Source of the DNA: Olsenella_K absiana | GTDB taxonomy: Bacteria > Actinomycetota > Coriobacteriia > Coriobacteriales > Atopobiaceae | DNA length: 64,000 nucleotides | Assembly: GCF_036408855.1 (NCBI RefSeq) | Contig: NZ_JAZGJQ010000002.1 | Span: forward strand, 1-64,000 | Reading direction: 5' to 3' | Shown here: positions 54,577 to 62,943 of the stretch, in pieces | Layout of the letters: every line of letters starts with the position of its first letter | How positions within the stretch are numbered: the stretch's first letter is position 1 | Notes under the pieces: generated by a model | What the model saw: the letters and a program-made list of their open reading frames with translations, nothing else | Databases searched by the model: none | What the model was told of the DNA's origin: nothing | Made by a program: the position numbers and the translations under genes

Positions 54577-55782
54577 GCCCCCAATCACGTCAGCGGCGAT
54601 CCGGTCCCACGACATCGCGCTCACGTCGCAGTCGGGTGCAGGCATCGCCAGGGCCTCCACGAGGGCGCGGGCGACGCGCTCCGAGAAGGCCGGCAGCTCG
54701 GCCGCAACCGGCTCGTCGACCCCCGCCATCCGGGGCGGCTCGACCCAGACTATCGGGGCGCCGGGCACGTGGCTCGCGTACCAGGGACGCAGGCCCGGGA
54801 GGTCGCTCACCACGTCCTTGCAACCGCAGGCGAGCGCCTCCCCCACCACGAGCGGCAGCCCCTCGTAGAAGGAGGGCAGCACGTAGACCTCGGCAGCGCG
54901 GTACTCGTCGGCCAGTCGGTCCTGGGGCAGCTTGCCGAGGAACTCGATCGGCCAGCGGCAGGCCCGGGCCCGCGAGACGATGGCCTCGAAGTCCTCGCGG
55001 TCGGCGCCGGCGGCACCCGCCATCCTGACCTCCAGGCCGCGGACGCCCTCCGGCAGCATCTCGGGCGAGATGAGGTCGAGCGCCTCGACGAGGCTCATCA
55101 CGCCCTTCTTGCTCCAGATCTTGCCCGCGTAGCAGATGCGCCCGCGCCGGCGTGCAGGCGTTCCGGCGCCGCCGCGCGAGAAGAGGCGGGTGTTGATGCC
55201 AGCGCCCACGACGTGGATGCGCCTCGGATCCACGCCGAGCTCGTCCGAGATGCGGGCCGCCTGCGCCTCGTGCAGGGCGAAGACGGCGTCGAGCGCACGG
55301 ACGTCCCGGCAGATCCGCTCGCGCTCGAAGGGGATCTGCGCGAGCTGGCGCAGGCCCGTCGAGTGGCATACGGCCCCGACCGGCAGGTCGGGCGCGCACT
55401 CGCGCACGAGCGCCGTGACGAGGTAGAGATGGTGGCAGACCACGACGTCGGGGGCGAACTCCTCGAGCGCCTGGCGGATGCGCGCCGTGAAGGCGCGCTC
55501 GAGCAGCCCGGCCATCTCCGGCGTGAGGTCGCGGTAGCGGGTCGCCGGGTAGGGCATCACGTCGGACATCCCGCAGACGTGGAAGGGGAGCTCCGGCGTG
55601 TCGAACCTCACGGGGTAGACGCGCGCGGCAGAGGGCAGGGTCGGCGTCCCGTCCTCGGCCCCGAGGCCGCAGACGACGGCGGCCTCGTGCCCCATCGCGA
55701 TCTCGCTCCTCACCGTCTCGGCGAGGTAGATGCCGCTGCCGGTGGTGTCGGGCTTCTGCGCCGAGACGTTGAGGACGCGCAT
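54568..55782 (-). CDS. GT4-family glycosyltransferase inside the selenium operon
   Basis: 404-residue GT-B glycosyltransferase. The N-terminal acceptor domain starts MRVLNVSAQKPDTTGSGIYL, with a Gly-rich loop, and the C-terminal donor domain has ICYAGKIWSKKG (about 216-227) and the GT4 EX7E pair Glu307/Glu315 in YEGLPLVVGEAL. No transmembrane segment is seen. The start at 55782 has AAGGGGAG upstream; it follows selD by 31 bases on the same strand, so the two are almost certainly co-transcribed, and it is followed by selC. No other sugar gene is near. SenB of selenoneine synthesis is a glycosyltransferase that uses selenophosphate, so a selenosugar role is possible, but this is inference; an envelope glycan role is the alternative. 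Confidence 0.83.
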   Translation of the reverse strand: MRVLNVSAQKPDTTGSGIYLAETVRSEIAMGHEAAVVCGLGAEDGTPTLPSAARVYPVRFDTPELPFHVCGMSDVMPYPATRYRDLTPEMAGLLERAFTARIRQALEEFAPDVVVCHHLYLVTALVRECAPDLPVGAVCHSTGLRQLAQIPFERERICRDVRALDAVFALHEAQAARISDELGVDPRRIHVVGAGINTRLFSRGGAGTPARRRGRICYAGKIWSKKGVMSLVEALDLISPEMLPEGVRGLEVRMAGAAGADREDFEAIVSRARACRWPIEFLGKLPQDRLADEYRAAEVYVLPSFYEGLPLVVGEALACGCKDVVSDLPGLRPWYASHVPGAPIVWVEPPRMAGVDEPVAAELPAFSERVARALVEALAMPAPDCDVSAMSWDRIAADVIGGLQ

Positions 55783-55813
55783 GGGTCTCCCCTTCCTGGC
55801 CCGCCTTCCGGGC

Positions 55814-56869
55814 CTAGACGATGCGGACGAAGCAGTCCCGCTTCTCCTCGAACTCGCCGACCACGTTGGAGTCGATGCCCTCAGCGGAGAGCACGTCCTG
55901 GAACTCGTCGGCCTCGTCGGGGCCGATCGCGAACATGAGGCCACCCGAGGACTGCGGGTCGAACAGCACGTCGGCCGCCACCTGGGGCAGCGCCTCGGAG
56001 ACCCTCACGCGGTCCGAGAAGTAGTCGTGGTTGCGGTAGGTGCCGGCCGGGATGATGCCCATGCGTGCGAACTCCTCGACGTCGTCCATCAGGGGCACGT
56101 CCTCATAGCGGAGGACGGCCGTGAGGCCCGCGCCCTCGGCCATCTCGCAGAGGTGGCCGGCCAGGCCGAAGCCCGTGATGTCGGTGCAGGCGTGCACGTC
56201 GAAGTGGTGGCCCACCTCGGCCGCGTACTTGTTGAGGGTGCTCATCTGGCGGTAGAGCTCGGTCATGTCGGCCTGCTCGAGCAGCCCGCCCTTGACGGCG
56301 GTGTTGAGGATGCCGGAGCCGACCTTCTTCGTGGCGACGAGCAGGTCGCCGGGGCGCGCCGCGCTGTTGGCGAGGATGTCCTCGGGCCGGGCGAAGCCGG
56401 TGACGCACATGCCGTACTTGGGCTCGTCGTCCACGATGGTGTGACCGCCCGCGATCGTGCAGCCGGCCTCCACGGCCTTGTCGGCGCCGCCGCGCAGCAC
56501 CTCGCCGGCCATCTCCACGCCGAGGCAGTTGGGCCAGCACAGGAGGTTCATCGCGATCTTGGGCTCGCCGCCCATGGCGTAGACGTCGGAGAGGGCGTTG
56601 GCGGCCGCGATCTGGCCAAAGAGGTAGGGGTCGTCCACCATCGGAGGGAAGAAGTCCACGGTGCCGATCAGGGCCGTCTCGTCGTTCACCTTGTAGACGT
56701 AGGCGTCGTCCGCCGTGTCGTAGCCGATCAGCAGGGCGGGGTTGAAGACGTTGGGGAGGTCGCTCAGGACCTGAGCGAGGGCGCCGGGCGCCATCTTGGC
56801 GGCTCAGCCCGAGGCCGCGGTCATCTCCGTAAGCTTCTTCGCGACGTGCTTGCTCATGGGTGATCCCAT
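55814..56869 (-). CDS. selD: Selenophosphate synthase SelD, itself a selenoprotein (Sec)
   Basis: Makes selenophosphate from selenide and ATP. The frame starting at 56869 (GGGAGG four bases upstream; an in-frame ATG at 56857 is an alternative) contains one in-frame TGA at 56806-56804. The sequence reads ASG-U-AAKM, so the TGA is at the catalytic Cys/Sec position of SelD, followed by the ATP Lys. The main domain shows VDFFPPMVDD, AMNLLCWP, CTIAGGHTIVDDEP and DPQSSGGLMF. The total is 351 residues. A GGCGC/GCGCC hairpin begins 12 bases after the TGA. It heads the operon with the glycosyltransferase; normal gene calling would start at 56794 and lose the active site. Confidence 0.93.
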
Positions 56870-56973
56870 CTCGCCTCCCGCCTGGCGGCGGGCAACTATA
56901 ATCTGTACCTATAAACAGTACCCCATGGATATCATTTCCATGCTAATGACATCCGCGAGAAGCGAGGACCACC
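56870..56973. promoter_or_regulatory. AT-rich divergent promoter region selD / DUF3343
   Basis: Short AT-rich island in GC-rich surroundings with TATAAT (56897-56902, forward), a 12-base-spaced GTACC direct repeat and the inverted repeat CATGGA-n7-TCCATG (about 56924-56942). No complete -35/-10 pair could be fixed, so which gene each element serves is open. Confidence 0.45.
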
Positions 56974-57216
56974 ATGCCACTCTCACCCAAGAAGAACACC
57001 CTTATCGTCGCCTTCGACCGCACCACCGACGCGATGGCCATGGAGGCCGCCTGCGAGCGCGACGGCGTGCCCGGGCGCATCATCCCCATGCCGCCCCAGA
57101 TCTCGGCTGGCTGCGGCATGGTCTGGAAGGCGGACCCCGCCGACAGGCAGCAGATCCTGGACGAGATGGAGAAGGTCGGCCTCACGCCCTCGTCGCTCCA
57201 CGAGCTCATGCTGTAG
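56974..57216 (+). CDS. DUF3343 putative Se/S carrier-like protein
   Basis: 80-residue protein of the DUF3343 family, commonly found beside yedF and selD and proposed to handle selenium or sulfur. The fold is ferredoxin-like, with the conserved Cys47 in ISAGCGMVWKAD and the N-terminal LIVAFDRTTDAMAMEAA. The start has AGCGAGGA upstream. It is divergent from selD, and its own terminator follows. Confidence 0.87.
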   Translation: MPLSPKKNTLIVAFDRTTDAMAMEAACERDGVPGRIIPMPPQISAGCGMVWKADPADRQQILDEMEKVGLTPSSLHELML

Positions 57217-57264
57217 GTCTCCCAAGCGTCACCCTCGCGCATCGTCCCATGTTACGCACGTCGG

Positions 57265-57298
57265 TCGCCCCCGCGCTTCGCGGGGGCGATTACCTTTT
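57265..57298 (+). terminator. Terminator after the DUF3343 gene
   Basis: A perfect 11-base stem (57265-57275 with 57279-57289, CTT loop) is followed by TTACCTTTTG. Confidence 0.8.
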
Positions 57299-57400
57299 GA
57301 CGCCCCCGCCGGGGCGCCGGTCGAATTCACCCGCGAGCTCCTATGCCAAAGGCGATACTGGCTTGTTAGGACAATATGACAAGGACCTGGGGGTGGTCGC

Positions 57401-58276
57401 GTGGACATGTGGAAGGCGCAGGTCTTCCTCAAGGCGGTCGACACCGGCAGTCTCTCGAAGGCGGCTCGCTACTTCGGCTACACCCCCTCCGGCGTAAGCC
57501 ACATGATGGACGCCTTCGAGGGCGAGATCGGCTTCCCGCTCCTGGTCCGCAGCAAGCAGGGCGTCTCCCCCACCCCCAACGCGGTCAGGCTCATCCCCCT
57601 CATCCGCGACGCCTGCGGCAAGGACGAGCAGCTCACCCAGGTCATCTCCGAGGTCAAGGGGCTCGCGACCGGCACCCTGCGCATCGCCTCGTACGCGAGC
57701 GTGGCGAGCGAGTGGCTGCCCGAGGTCATCGCCGCCTTCCACAAGGACTACCCCCGGATCAAGATCCACCTCTTCGAGGGCGTGTGGCAGGAGGTCGCCA
57801 ACTACCTCGCCAACCGCCAGGCGGACATCGGGTTCTACAGCTACTTCCCCACCATCCCGTACCGCTGGGTCTTCCTCAGGAAGGACCCCATGATGGTCGC
57901 CATCCCGCCGAACCACCCCCTGGCGGCCCAGTCCTCCGTCAGCCTCGACCAGCTCGCGGACGAGACCCTGATCTTCCCGGCCTACGGCGCCGACGTGGAC
58001 GTGCTGAGGCTCATCGAGGGCTCCGGGGTGAAGGTCGAGTACAGCATCTCCACCCTGTACAACTACCCGGCCTTCCGCATGGTCGAGCAGGGCCTGGGCC
58101 TCGTCATCACCAACCGCCTGATCACCCAGGGCCTCTCCACCAAGATGGCACTCCTCCCCGTGGAGCCTGCGAGCTCGATCGACCTGGGTATCGCCATCCC
58201 CGCCGAGAGCGAGAACACGCCGGCCGTAGAGCGCTTCGTGACCTACGCGCAGCGGATCATCCCCCAGCTTCCCTAA
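57401..58276 (+). CDS. LysR-family transcriptional regulator
   Basis: 291-residue LysR protein. The winged HTH is at residues 1-62 (SLSKAARYFGYTPSGVSHMM) and the effector domain at about 90-290. The GTG at 57401 or the ATG two codons later may start it. It points toward the grd genes and precedes them, so it is the likely activator of the reductase operon, possibly sensing betaine or a related amine. Palindromes with the LysR T-n11-A form lie between it and grdX. Confidence 0.88.
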   Translation: MDMWKAQVFLKAVDTGSLSKAARYFGYTPSGVSHMMDAFEGEIGFPLLVRSKQGVSPTPNAVRLIPLIRDACGKDEQLTQVISEVKGLATGTLRIASYASVASEWLPEVIAAFHKDYPRIKIHLFEGVWQEVANYLANRQADIGFYSYFPTIPYRWVFLRKDPMMVAIPPNHPLAAQSSVSLDQLADETLIFPAYGADVDVLRLIEGSGVKVEYSISTLYNYPAFRMVEQGLGLVITNRLITQGLSTKMALLPVEPASSIDLGIAIPAESENTPAVERFVTYAQRIIPQLP

Positions 58277-58360
58277 TCCTGAGGCAGGACGGCCGCAGGT
58301 GGCAGGACAGCCCACGTCCCGCGCCGACGCGGAGCGGGGGGCTCTTGTGCCGAAATTCTG

Positions 58361-58383
58361 TAACACATGGTTATCTAAATAAC
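58361..58383. promoter_or_regulatory. Overlapping palindromes, candidate LysR site upstream of grdX
   Basis: TAACACATGGTTA (58361-58373) has the T-n11-A form with TAAC/GTTA arms, and it overlaps GTTATCTAAATAAC (58370-58383). They stand at the start of a 190-base AT-rich stretch (58340-58530) unlike its surroundings. Binding by the upstream LysR protein is inferred. Confidence 0.45.
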
Positions 58384-58464
58384 AAGCGTTCTGTGAAATT
58401 TCCTCATAACGTTCGTGCAACCTTCAATATTCCGTAACAATCTGGAAGCACGTACACTTCCAAT

Positions 58465-58499
58465 AGACGAAATTCCTTTCTGATTATTTTATTTCGTCT
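58465..58499. promoter_or_regulatory. Nine-base inverted repeat before grdX
   Basis: AGACGAAAT (58465-58473) and ATTTCGTCT (58491-58499) are perfect complements 17 bases apart, ending 51 bases before the grdX start. It is either a leader hairpin or an operator. A smaller TGGAAG/CTTCCA repeat lies just upstream at 58443-58462. Confidence 0.4.
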
Positions 58500-58550
58500 G
58501 GTCTCGGCTAGCGCATTGCCCGTCTAGGTATGCGAAGGGAGGTGTACGAG

Positions 58551-58928
58551 ATGGTGATTACCAACAACCCCCTCCTCAGGGACGCCAAGGGCGTCGAGTT
58601 CGTGGAGGGCGGCTTCAGGGACGTCCTCGTGAGGGCGAGGGACCTCACCTACCTGGGGCACGAGCTCATCACCCACCCGCTGTTCGCGAGCCTCGGGATG
58701 ATGTTCTCCCCCTTCAGGTCCATCGTCGTGAGCGACCGGCCTGAGGGCTTCTCGCCCGAGCAGGCCCAGCTCGCCGAGGACTCCATCGCGAGCTATGACC
58801 TCGCGACCGAGGGCCGTCGGCGCATCGAGCGCAACGACGCGGACTACGCCCGGATGGACCTGGAGCTGCTCCAGGCCGCCCTCGAGGAGTGCGGCGAGGC
58901 CGGAGGCAGGGTCAGCCTGTGCGCCTGA
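58551..58928 (+). CDS. grdX: GrdX-family protein
   Basis: 125-residue protein of the GrdX family, found at the head of glycine/sarcosine/betaine reductase operons; biochemical role unknown. It begins with the typical MVITNNP, followed by GGFRDVLVRARDLTYLGHELITHPL. The start at 58551 is chosen for GGGAGG eight bases upstream and family alignment; an ATG at 58530 is in frame but has no suitable site. The GrdE-like gene follows after 68 bases. Confidence 0.87.
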   Translation: MVITNNPLLRDAKGVEFVEGGFRDVLVRARDLTYLGHELITHPLFASLGMMFSPFRSIVVSDRPEGFSPEQAQLAEDSIASYDLATEGRRRIERNDADYARMDLELLQAALEECGEAGGRVSLCA

Positions 58929-58996
58929 GCCGGGCCAGCCCCACGCAGTTCTGCAAGGCCAGCAAGGCACGAGACACGTGAAGGAGATGTTGACAC

Positions 58997-60277
58997 ATGC
59001 GGCTTGAGGAAGACCTTATCCACATCAAGAACGTTGACGTCGGCGAGACGTGCGAGGTGCGCGACGGCGTGCTGTACGTCAGTCCTGAAGAGGTCAAGCA
59101 GGCAATCATGCAGGACTCCAAGGTGACGGATGTCACGGTGGACTTCGCCCGCCCTGGCGAGCACGTCCGCATCATCCCCATCAAGGACATCATCGAGCCC
59201 CGCTACAAGGAGGGGCGCCCCGGCTTCCCGGGCGTCACGAGCAAGTACGTCCAGGCCGGCGACGGCAAGGTCTCCGTGCTCAAGGGCGCCGCGGTCGTGA
59301 CGGTCGGCGACGTCGTCGGCTTCCAGGAGGGCGTCGTCGACATGTGGGGGGAGGGCGCCAAGTGGACGCCGTTCTCCAAGACCTACAACATCGTCGTCGA
59401 CATCAAGACGGTGGACGGCCTCGAGCCGCACGAGCGCGAGACCGTGATGCGCCTGGCGGGCCTGCGCGCCGCCGAGTGCGTCGGCCAGGCCGCCAAGGGC
59501 GTCGAGCCCGACGAGACCAAGGTCTTCGAGCTGGGAACCCTCGCCGAGGAGAGCGCCAAGTACCCCGACCTGCCGAAGGTCGCCTACGTGGAGATGACCA
59601 TCTCCCAGGGCCTGCTGCACGACGTGTACTTCTACGGCTGCGACGCGAAGCTTCTGCTCCCCACTTGGCTGCACCCAAATGAGGAGCTGGACAACGCGGT
59701 GGTCTCGGGCAACTGCGTGGCTGCGTGCGACAAGATCACCACCTACCAGCACCAGAATAACTCGCTCATCGAGGACCTGTACGCACAGCACGGCAAGACC
59801 ATCAACTACATAGGCAACATCCTCTCCCCCGAGCTCACGACCCTCGACGGCAAGTTCCGCACCTGCGACTACACCGCCAAGCTCTGCTGCGAGCTCGGCG
59901 CCGACGGCGTGATCGTCTCCGAGGAGGGCTACGGCAACCCCGACTCCGACCTCGTGATGATCGCCAAGCGCCTCGAGGACAAGGGCGTCAAGACCACGCT
60001 CGTCACCGACGAGTGCACCGGCTGGGACGGCAAGAGCCAGGCCCTGGCCGACACCTCCAAGGAGGCCGTCGCCGTCGTGTCCACCGGCAACGTGAGCAAG
60101 GTCGTGCACCTCGGCGTGCCCGACAAGGTCCTGGGCGACCCGCTCGCCGTCCAGACGCTGGCAGGCGGCTGGCAGGGCTGCATCGACGAGGAGGGCAACA
60201 TCACCGTCGAGCTGAACGCGGTGATCGGCTCCACGTCCGAGATCGGCTACCACAACTGCACCGTTGAGCTGCTCTAA
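58997..60277 (+). CDS. Grd reductase component B alpha/beta proprotein (GrdE/GrdG/GrdI type)
   Basis: 426-residue proprotein of the substrate-binding component B of the glycine/sarcosine/betaine reductases. The precursor is cleaved at Asn239-Cys240 in SGNCVAACDK; the Cys becomes a pyruvoyl group that binds the amine substrate, and the two chains are the beta and alpha subunits. The HQNNSLIEDLY block follows as in the family. The start has AAGGAG eight bases upstream. Betaine specificity (GrdI) is suggested by the nearby BCCT transporter, not by the sequence itself. Confidence 0.9.
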   Translation: MRLEEDLIHIKNVDVGETCEVRDGVLYVSPEEVKQAIMQDSKVTDVTVDFARPGEHVRIIPIKDIIEPRYKEGRPGFPGVTSKYVQAGDGKVSVLKGAAVVTVGDVVGFQEGVVDMWGEGAKWTPFSKTYNIVVDIKTVDGLEPHERETVMRLAGLRAAECVGQAAKGVEPDETKVFELGTLAEESAKYPDLPKVAYVEMTISQGLLHDVYFYGCDAKLLLPTWLHPNEELDNAVVSGNCVAACDKITTYQHQNNSLIEDLYAQHGKTINYIGNILSPELTTLDGKFRTCDYTAKLCCELGADGVIVSEEGYGNPDSDLVMIAKRLEDKGVKTTLVTDECTGWDGKSQALADTSKEAVAVVSTGNVSKVVHLGVPDKVLGDPLAVQTLAGGWQGCIDEEGNITVELNAVIGSTSEIGYHNCTVELL

Positions 60278-60289
60278 GGAGGGACTGGC

Positions 60290-61588
60290 ATGAGCGACAA
60301 GAAGATCCTCTACTACGTCAACCAGTTCTTCGGCCAGATCGGCGGCGAGGAGAAGGCGGACGTCGCCCCCTCGTTCGTGGCCGAGAAGGTCGGCCCCGCC
60401 GCGGGCTTCGAGGCCCTGGTGAAGGACTTCGCCGAGGTCACCGGCACCATCATCTGCGGCGACAACTACTACAACCAGCACGAGGCCGAGGCGCTCGAGG
60501 CCATTCTCGGCTACGTGCGCGAGCAGAAGCCCGACCTGGTCGTCGCCGGCCCGGCCTTCCTCGCCGGCCGCTACGGCATGGCCTGCATGGGCGTGTGCCG
60601 AGCCGTCGAGAAGGAGCTCGGCATCCCCGCCTTCACCGGCATGAACGTCGAGAACCCTGGCGTCGACCTGGGCCGCGCCGACGTCACCATCGTCGAGACC
60701 GGCAACTCCGCCGCCGACATGCGCAAGGCGCTGCCCAAGTACGCGGCGCTCGCCCGCAAGGTCCTCGCCGGCGAGAAGATCACGCCCGAGGCCGACGGCT
60801 ACTTCGCCCACGGCATCCGCGAGACGATCTTCTCCGACAAGCGCGGCTCCGAGCGCGCGGTCGAGATGCTGCTCAAGCGCCTGGCCGACCAGCCCTTCAA
60901 GACCGAGCTGCCCATGCCGCAGTTCGACAGCGTCGACCCCGCCGCGCCCATCGCCGACCTCTCGAAGGCCACCATCGCCCTCGTCACCTCCGGCGGCATC
61001 GTGCCCAAGGGCAACCCCGACCACCTTCAGTCCGCCTCCGCCCAGCAGTGGAACAAGTACGACGTCAGCAGCGAGAAGGACTTCAAGGCCGACTTCTGCA
61101 CGATCCACGGCGGCTACGACCCCACCTACGCCAACCTGGACGCCAACCGCGTCGTGCCGTTCGACGTTCTGAGCGACCTCGCGGACTCCGGCGTCATCGG
61201 CGGCGTCTACCAGTACTTCTACACCACGACCGGCACGGGCACCTCCGTCGCAAACGGCCGCAGGTTCGGTACGGAGATCGGCCGTGAGCTCAAGGAGGCC
61301 GGCGTCGACGGCGTGCTCCTCACCAGCACTTGAGGCACCTGCACTCGTTGCGGTGCAACGATGGTAAAGGAAATCGAGCGCTACGGCATCCCCATCGTCC
61401 ACATGGCCACCATCACGACCATCTCGCAGTCGGTCGGCGCCAACAGGATCGTCCCGACCGTCGCGATCCCCTACCCCGTCGGTAACCCGACGCTCGGCGC
61501 AGCCGACGAGTACACGCTGCGCAAGGGGCTCGTCGAGAGGGCGCTCAAGGCCCTCCAGACCCCGGTCGACGGCCCGACCCAGTTCTAA
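60290..61588 (+). CDS. Grd reductase component B selenoprotein (GrdB/GrdF/GrdH type), Sec348
   Basis: 432-residue selenoprotein. The frame is interrupted only by TGA at 61331-61333 and continues as U-GTCTRC to the TAA at 61586, giving the family's UxxCxxC active site with Sec348; GrdB of Clostridium has Sec at nearly the same position. The part after the TGA, MVKEIERYGIP to PTQF, is the conserved C-terminus and is not a separate gene. A SECIS-like hairpin follows the TGA. It attacks the Schiff-base substrate and passes the carboxymethyl group to GrdA. GGAGG precedes the ATG, 12 bases after the previous stop. Confidence 0.93.
61331..61370 (+). promoter_or_regulatory. SECIS-like element after the Sec UGA
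   Basis: A seven-pair stem TCGTTGC / GCAACGA (61345-61351 with 61355-61361) closes a GGT loop at 61352-61354, 21 bases after the U of the UGA. Position, GTTGC stem and GGU loop resemble the E. coli fdhF SECIS, whose apical loop begins with GGU at the same distance. Recognition by the SelB in this window is inferred. Confidence 0.75.
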
Positions 61589-61604
61589 CAGGGCCCCAGC
61601 CAAC

Positions 61605-61630
61605 GCCGCTCCCCGAAGGCGGGGAGCGGC
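61605..61630 (+). terminator. Hairpin after the Grd selenoprotein gene
   Basis: A perfect 10-base stem (61605-61614 with 61621-61630) lies 16 bases after the stop. No T run follows, so it may only attenuate transcription into the permease gene. Confidence 0.5.
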
Positions 61631-61750
61631 CCGCGCGGTTGTCCCGCGCTCAATCATCCCGGCGGGGTGCTCGTCCTCGGACGCACCCCGTCGCGGCATT
61701 CCTGGCCGAAAGAGGACGCCAGCCGTCCTCACTCCTGATGGGCGACATCT

Positions 61751-62860
61751 ATGACAAAGAAATCAAGCATCGCTAGGGTCATCGGGTTCTGCGGCTCGTG
61801 CATCGCCTTCTACATCGGTGCCGGGTTCGCCACGATGCAGGAGGTCATGCAGTACGAGGCCTCCTACGGCTCGCTCTTCATGGTGGTCATCCTGGTGGCG
61901 GCGGCCATCTACGTCTACACCAACCTCTCCTTCACGAGCAACGGGAGCGAGCGCCACATCGAGAAGGGCTCCGACATCTTCACGCTCTACTGCGGCAAGT
62001 ACATCGGGACCTTCTACAAGTACTTCACCTCCTTCTTCTGCTACATGTGCTTCATCGTCATGTGCGGCGGCGCCAACTCCACGGCCACCCAGCAGTGGGG
62101 CCTGCCCAACGGCGTCGGCGCCGTCGTCCTCACCGTGGTCGTCGTCGCGACGGCGGTCTTCGGCCTCGACGGCATCGTGAACGCGCTCGGCAAGATCGGG
62201 CCGGTCATCATCGTCTGCCTGCTCGGCGTCTCGATCGCCACCGCCATCACGGGCCTCCCGAACTTCTCCGCCAACCTCCAGGCGGTCGACGCCGGCAAGT
62301 ACGACCTGGTGCAGGTCGGCGGGGGTAACCCCTTCGCCTCCGGGGCCTCCTACGGCGGCTTCGTGATCCTGTGGTTCTCGACCTTCCTTGCCGAGATGGG
62401 CGCCAAGAACGACGAGCACGAGGTCAACAAGGGCGTCCTGCTCTCCACCATCTTTATCTTCGCGACGGCCGCCATCTGCTGCGTCGCGCTGATCTCCCAC
62501 ATCGACATCACCGCCTACGCCGACATCCCCACCCTGATGCTGGCCAACACGATCAACCCCGCCTTCGCGCAGGTGCTCTCGATCATCATCTTCTGCGGCA
62601 TCTACACCACCGCGGTGCCCCTGCTCTGGAGCGGCGTCAGCGCCATCTCCCGCGAGGGCACGCCGCGCTACAAGCTCCTGATCGTCGTCGGTGGCGTCAT
62701 CGGCTGCGTCGTAGCCTGCTTCCTGCCGTATAAGGGCCTGGTCAACGTCCTCTACGGCCTGAACGGCTACCTCGGGTTCATCCTGATCGCCTTCATGATC
62801 GTCTACGACATCCGCAGGCGCATCTCCCGCAAGGGCCAGGCCGACAAGGTCGAGGCCTAG
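61751..62860 (+). CDS. YkvI-like membrane transporter
   Basis: 369-residue polytopic protein with about ten helices, resembling the YkvI branch of the APC-like superfamily. The N-terminal IAFYIGAGFATMQEVMQYEA is typical of that family's first broken helix. It sits directly downstream of the reductase genes, so it probably imports their substrate or a co-substrate, but a specific ligand cannot be read. A strong terminator follows. Confidence 0.8.
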   Translation: MTKKSSIARVIGFCGSCIAFYIGAGFATMQEVMQYEASYGSLFMVVILVAAAIYVYTNLSFTSNGSERHIEKGSDIFTLYCGKYIGTFYKYFTSFFCYMCFIVMCGGANSTATQQWGLPNGVGAVVLTVVVVATAVFGLDGIVNALGKIGPVIIVCLLGVSIATAITGLPNFSANLQAVDAGKYDLVQVGGGNPFASGASYGGFVILWFSTFLAEMGAKNDEHEVNKGVLLSTIFIFATAAICCVALISHIDITAYADIPTLMLANTINPAFAQVLSIIIFCGIYTTAVPLLWSGVSAISREGTPRYKLLIVVGGVIGCVVACFLPYKGLVNVLYGLNGYLGFILIAFMIVYDIRRRISRKGQADKVEA

Positions 62861-62899
62861 AGGCTCAACCGCCTTCGAGGTTGGCCTACGCGCCCAAGA

Positions 62900-62943
62900 G
62901 GCCCCGTCCAGGACGTCACGTCCTGGACGGGGCCTTCCTCTTT
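62900..62943 (+). terminator. Terminator of the grd/permease unit
   Basis: A perfect 16-base stem (62900-62915 with 62919-62934, TCA loop) is followed by TTCCTCTTT. Confidence 0.88.

Noticed and set aside
55814..56794. selD starting at the ATG 56794
   Set aside because: This would remove the catalytic Sec and the ATP-binding segment; a good start lies upstream once UGA is read as Sec.
61361..61588. Separate small gene starting at the ATG after the Grd TGA
   Set aside because: Its sequence is the conserved C-terminus of GrdB-type proteins and the TGA sits in a UxxCxxC motif, so it is part of the selenoprotein.
58844..61732. Long reverse-strand open frame opposite the grd genes
   Set aside because: Antisense shadow; the forward genes have clear families, ribosome binding sites and active-site motifs.
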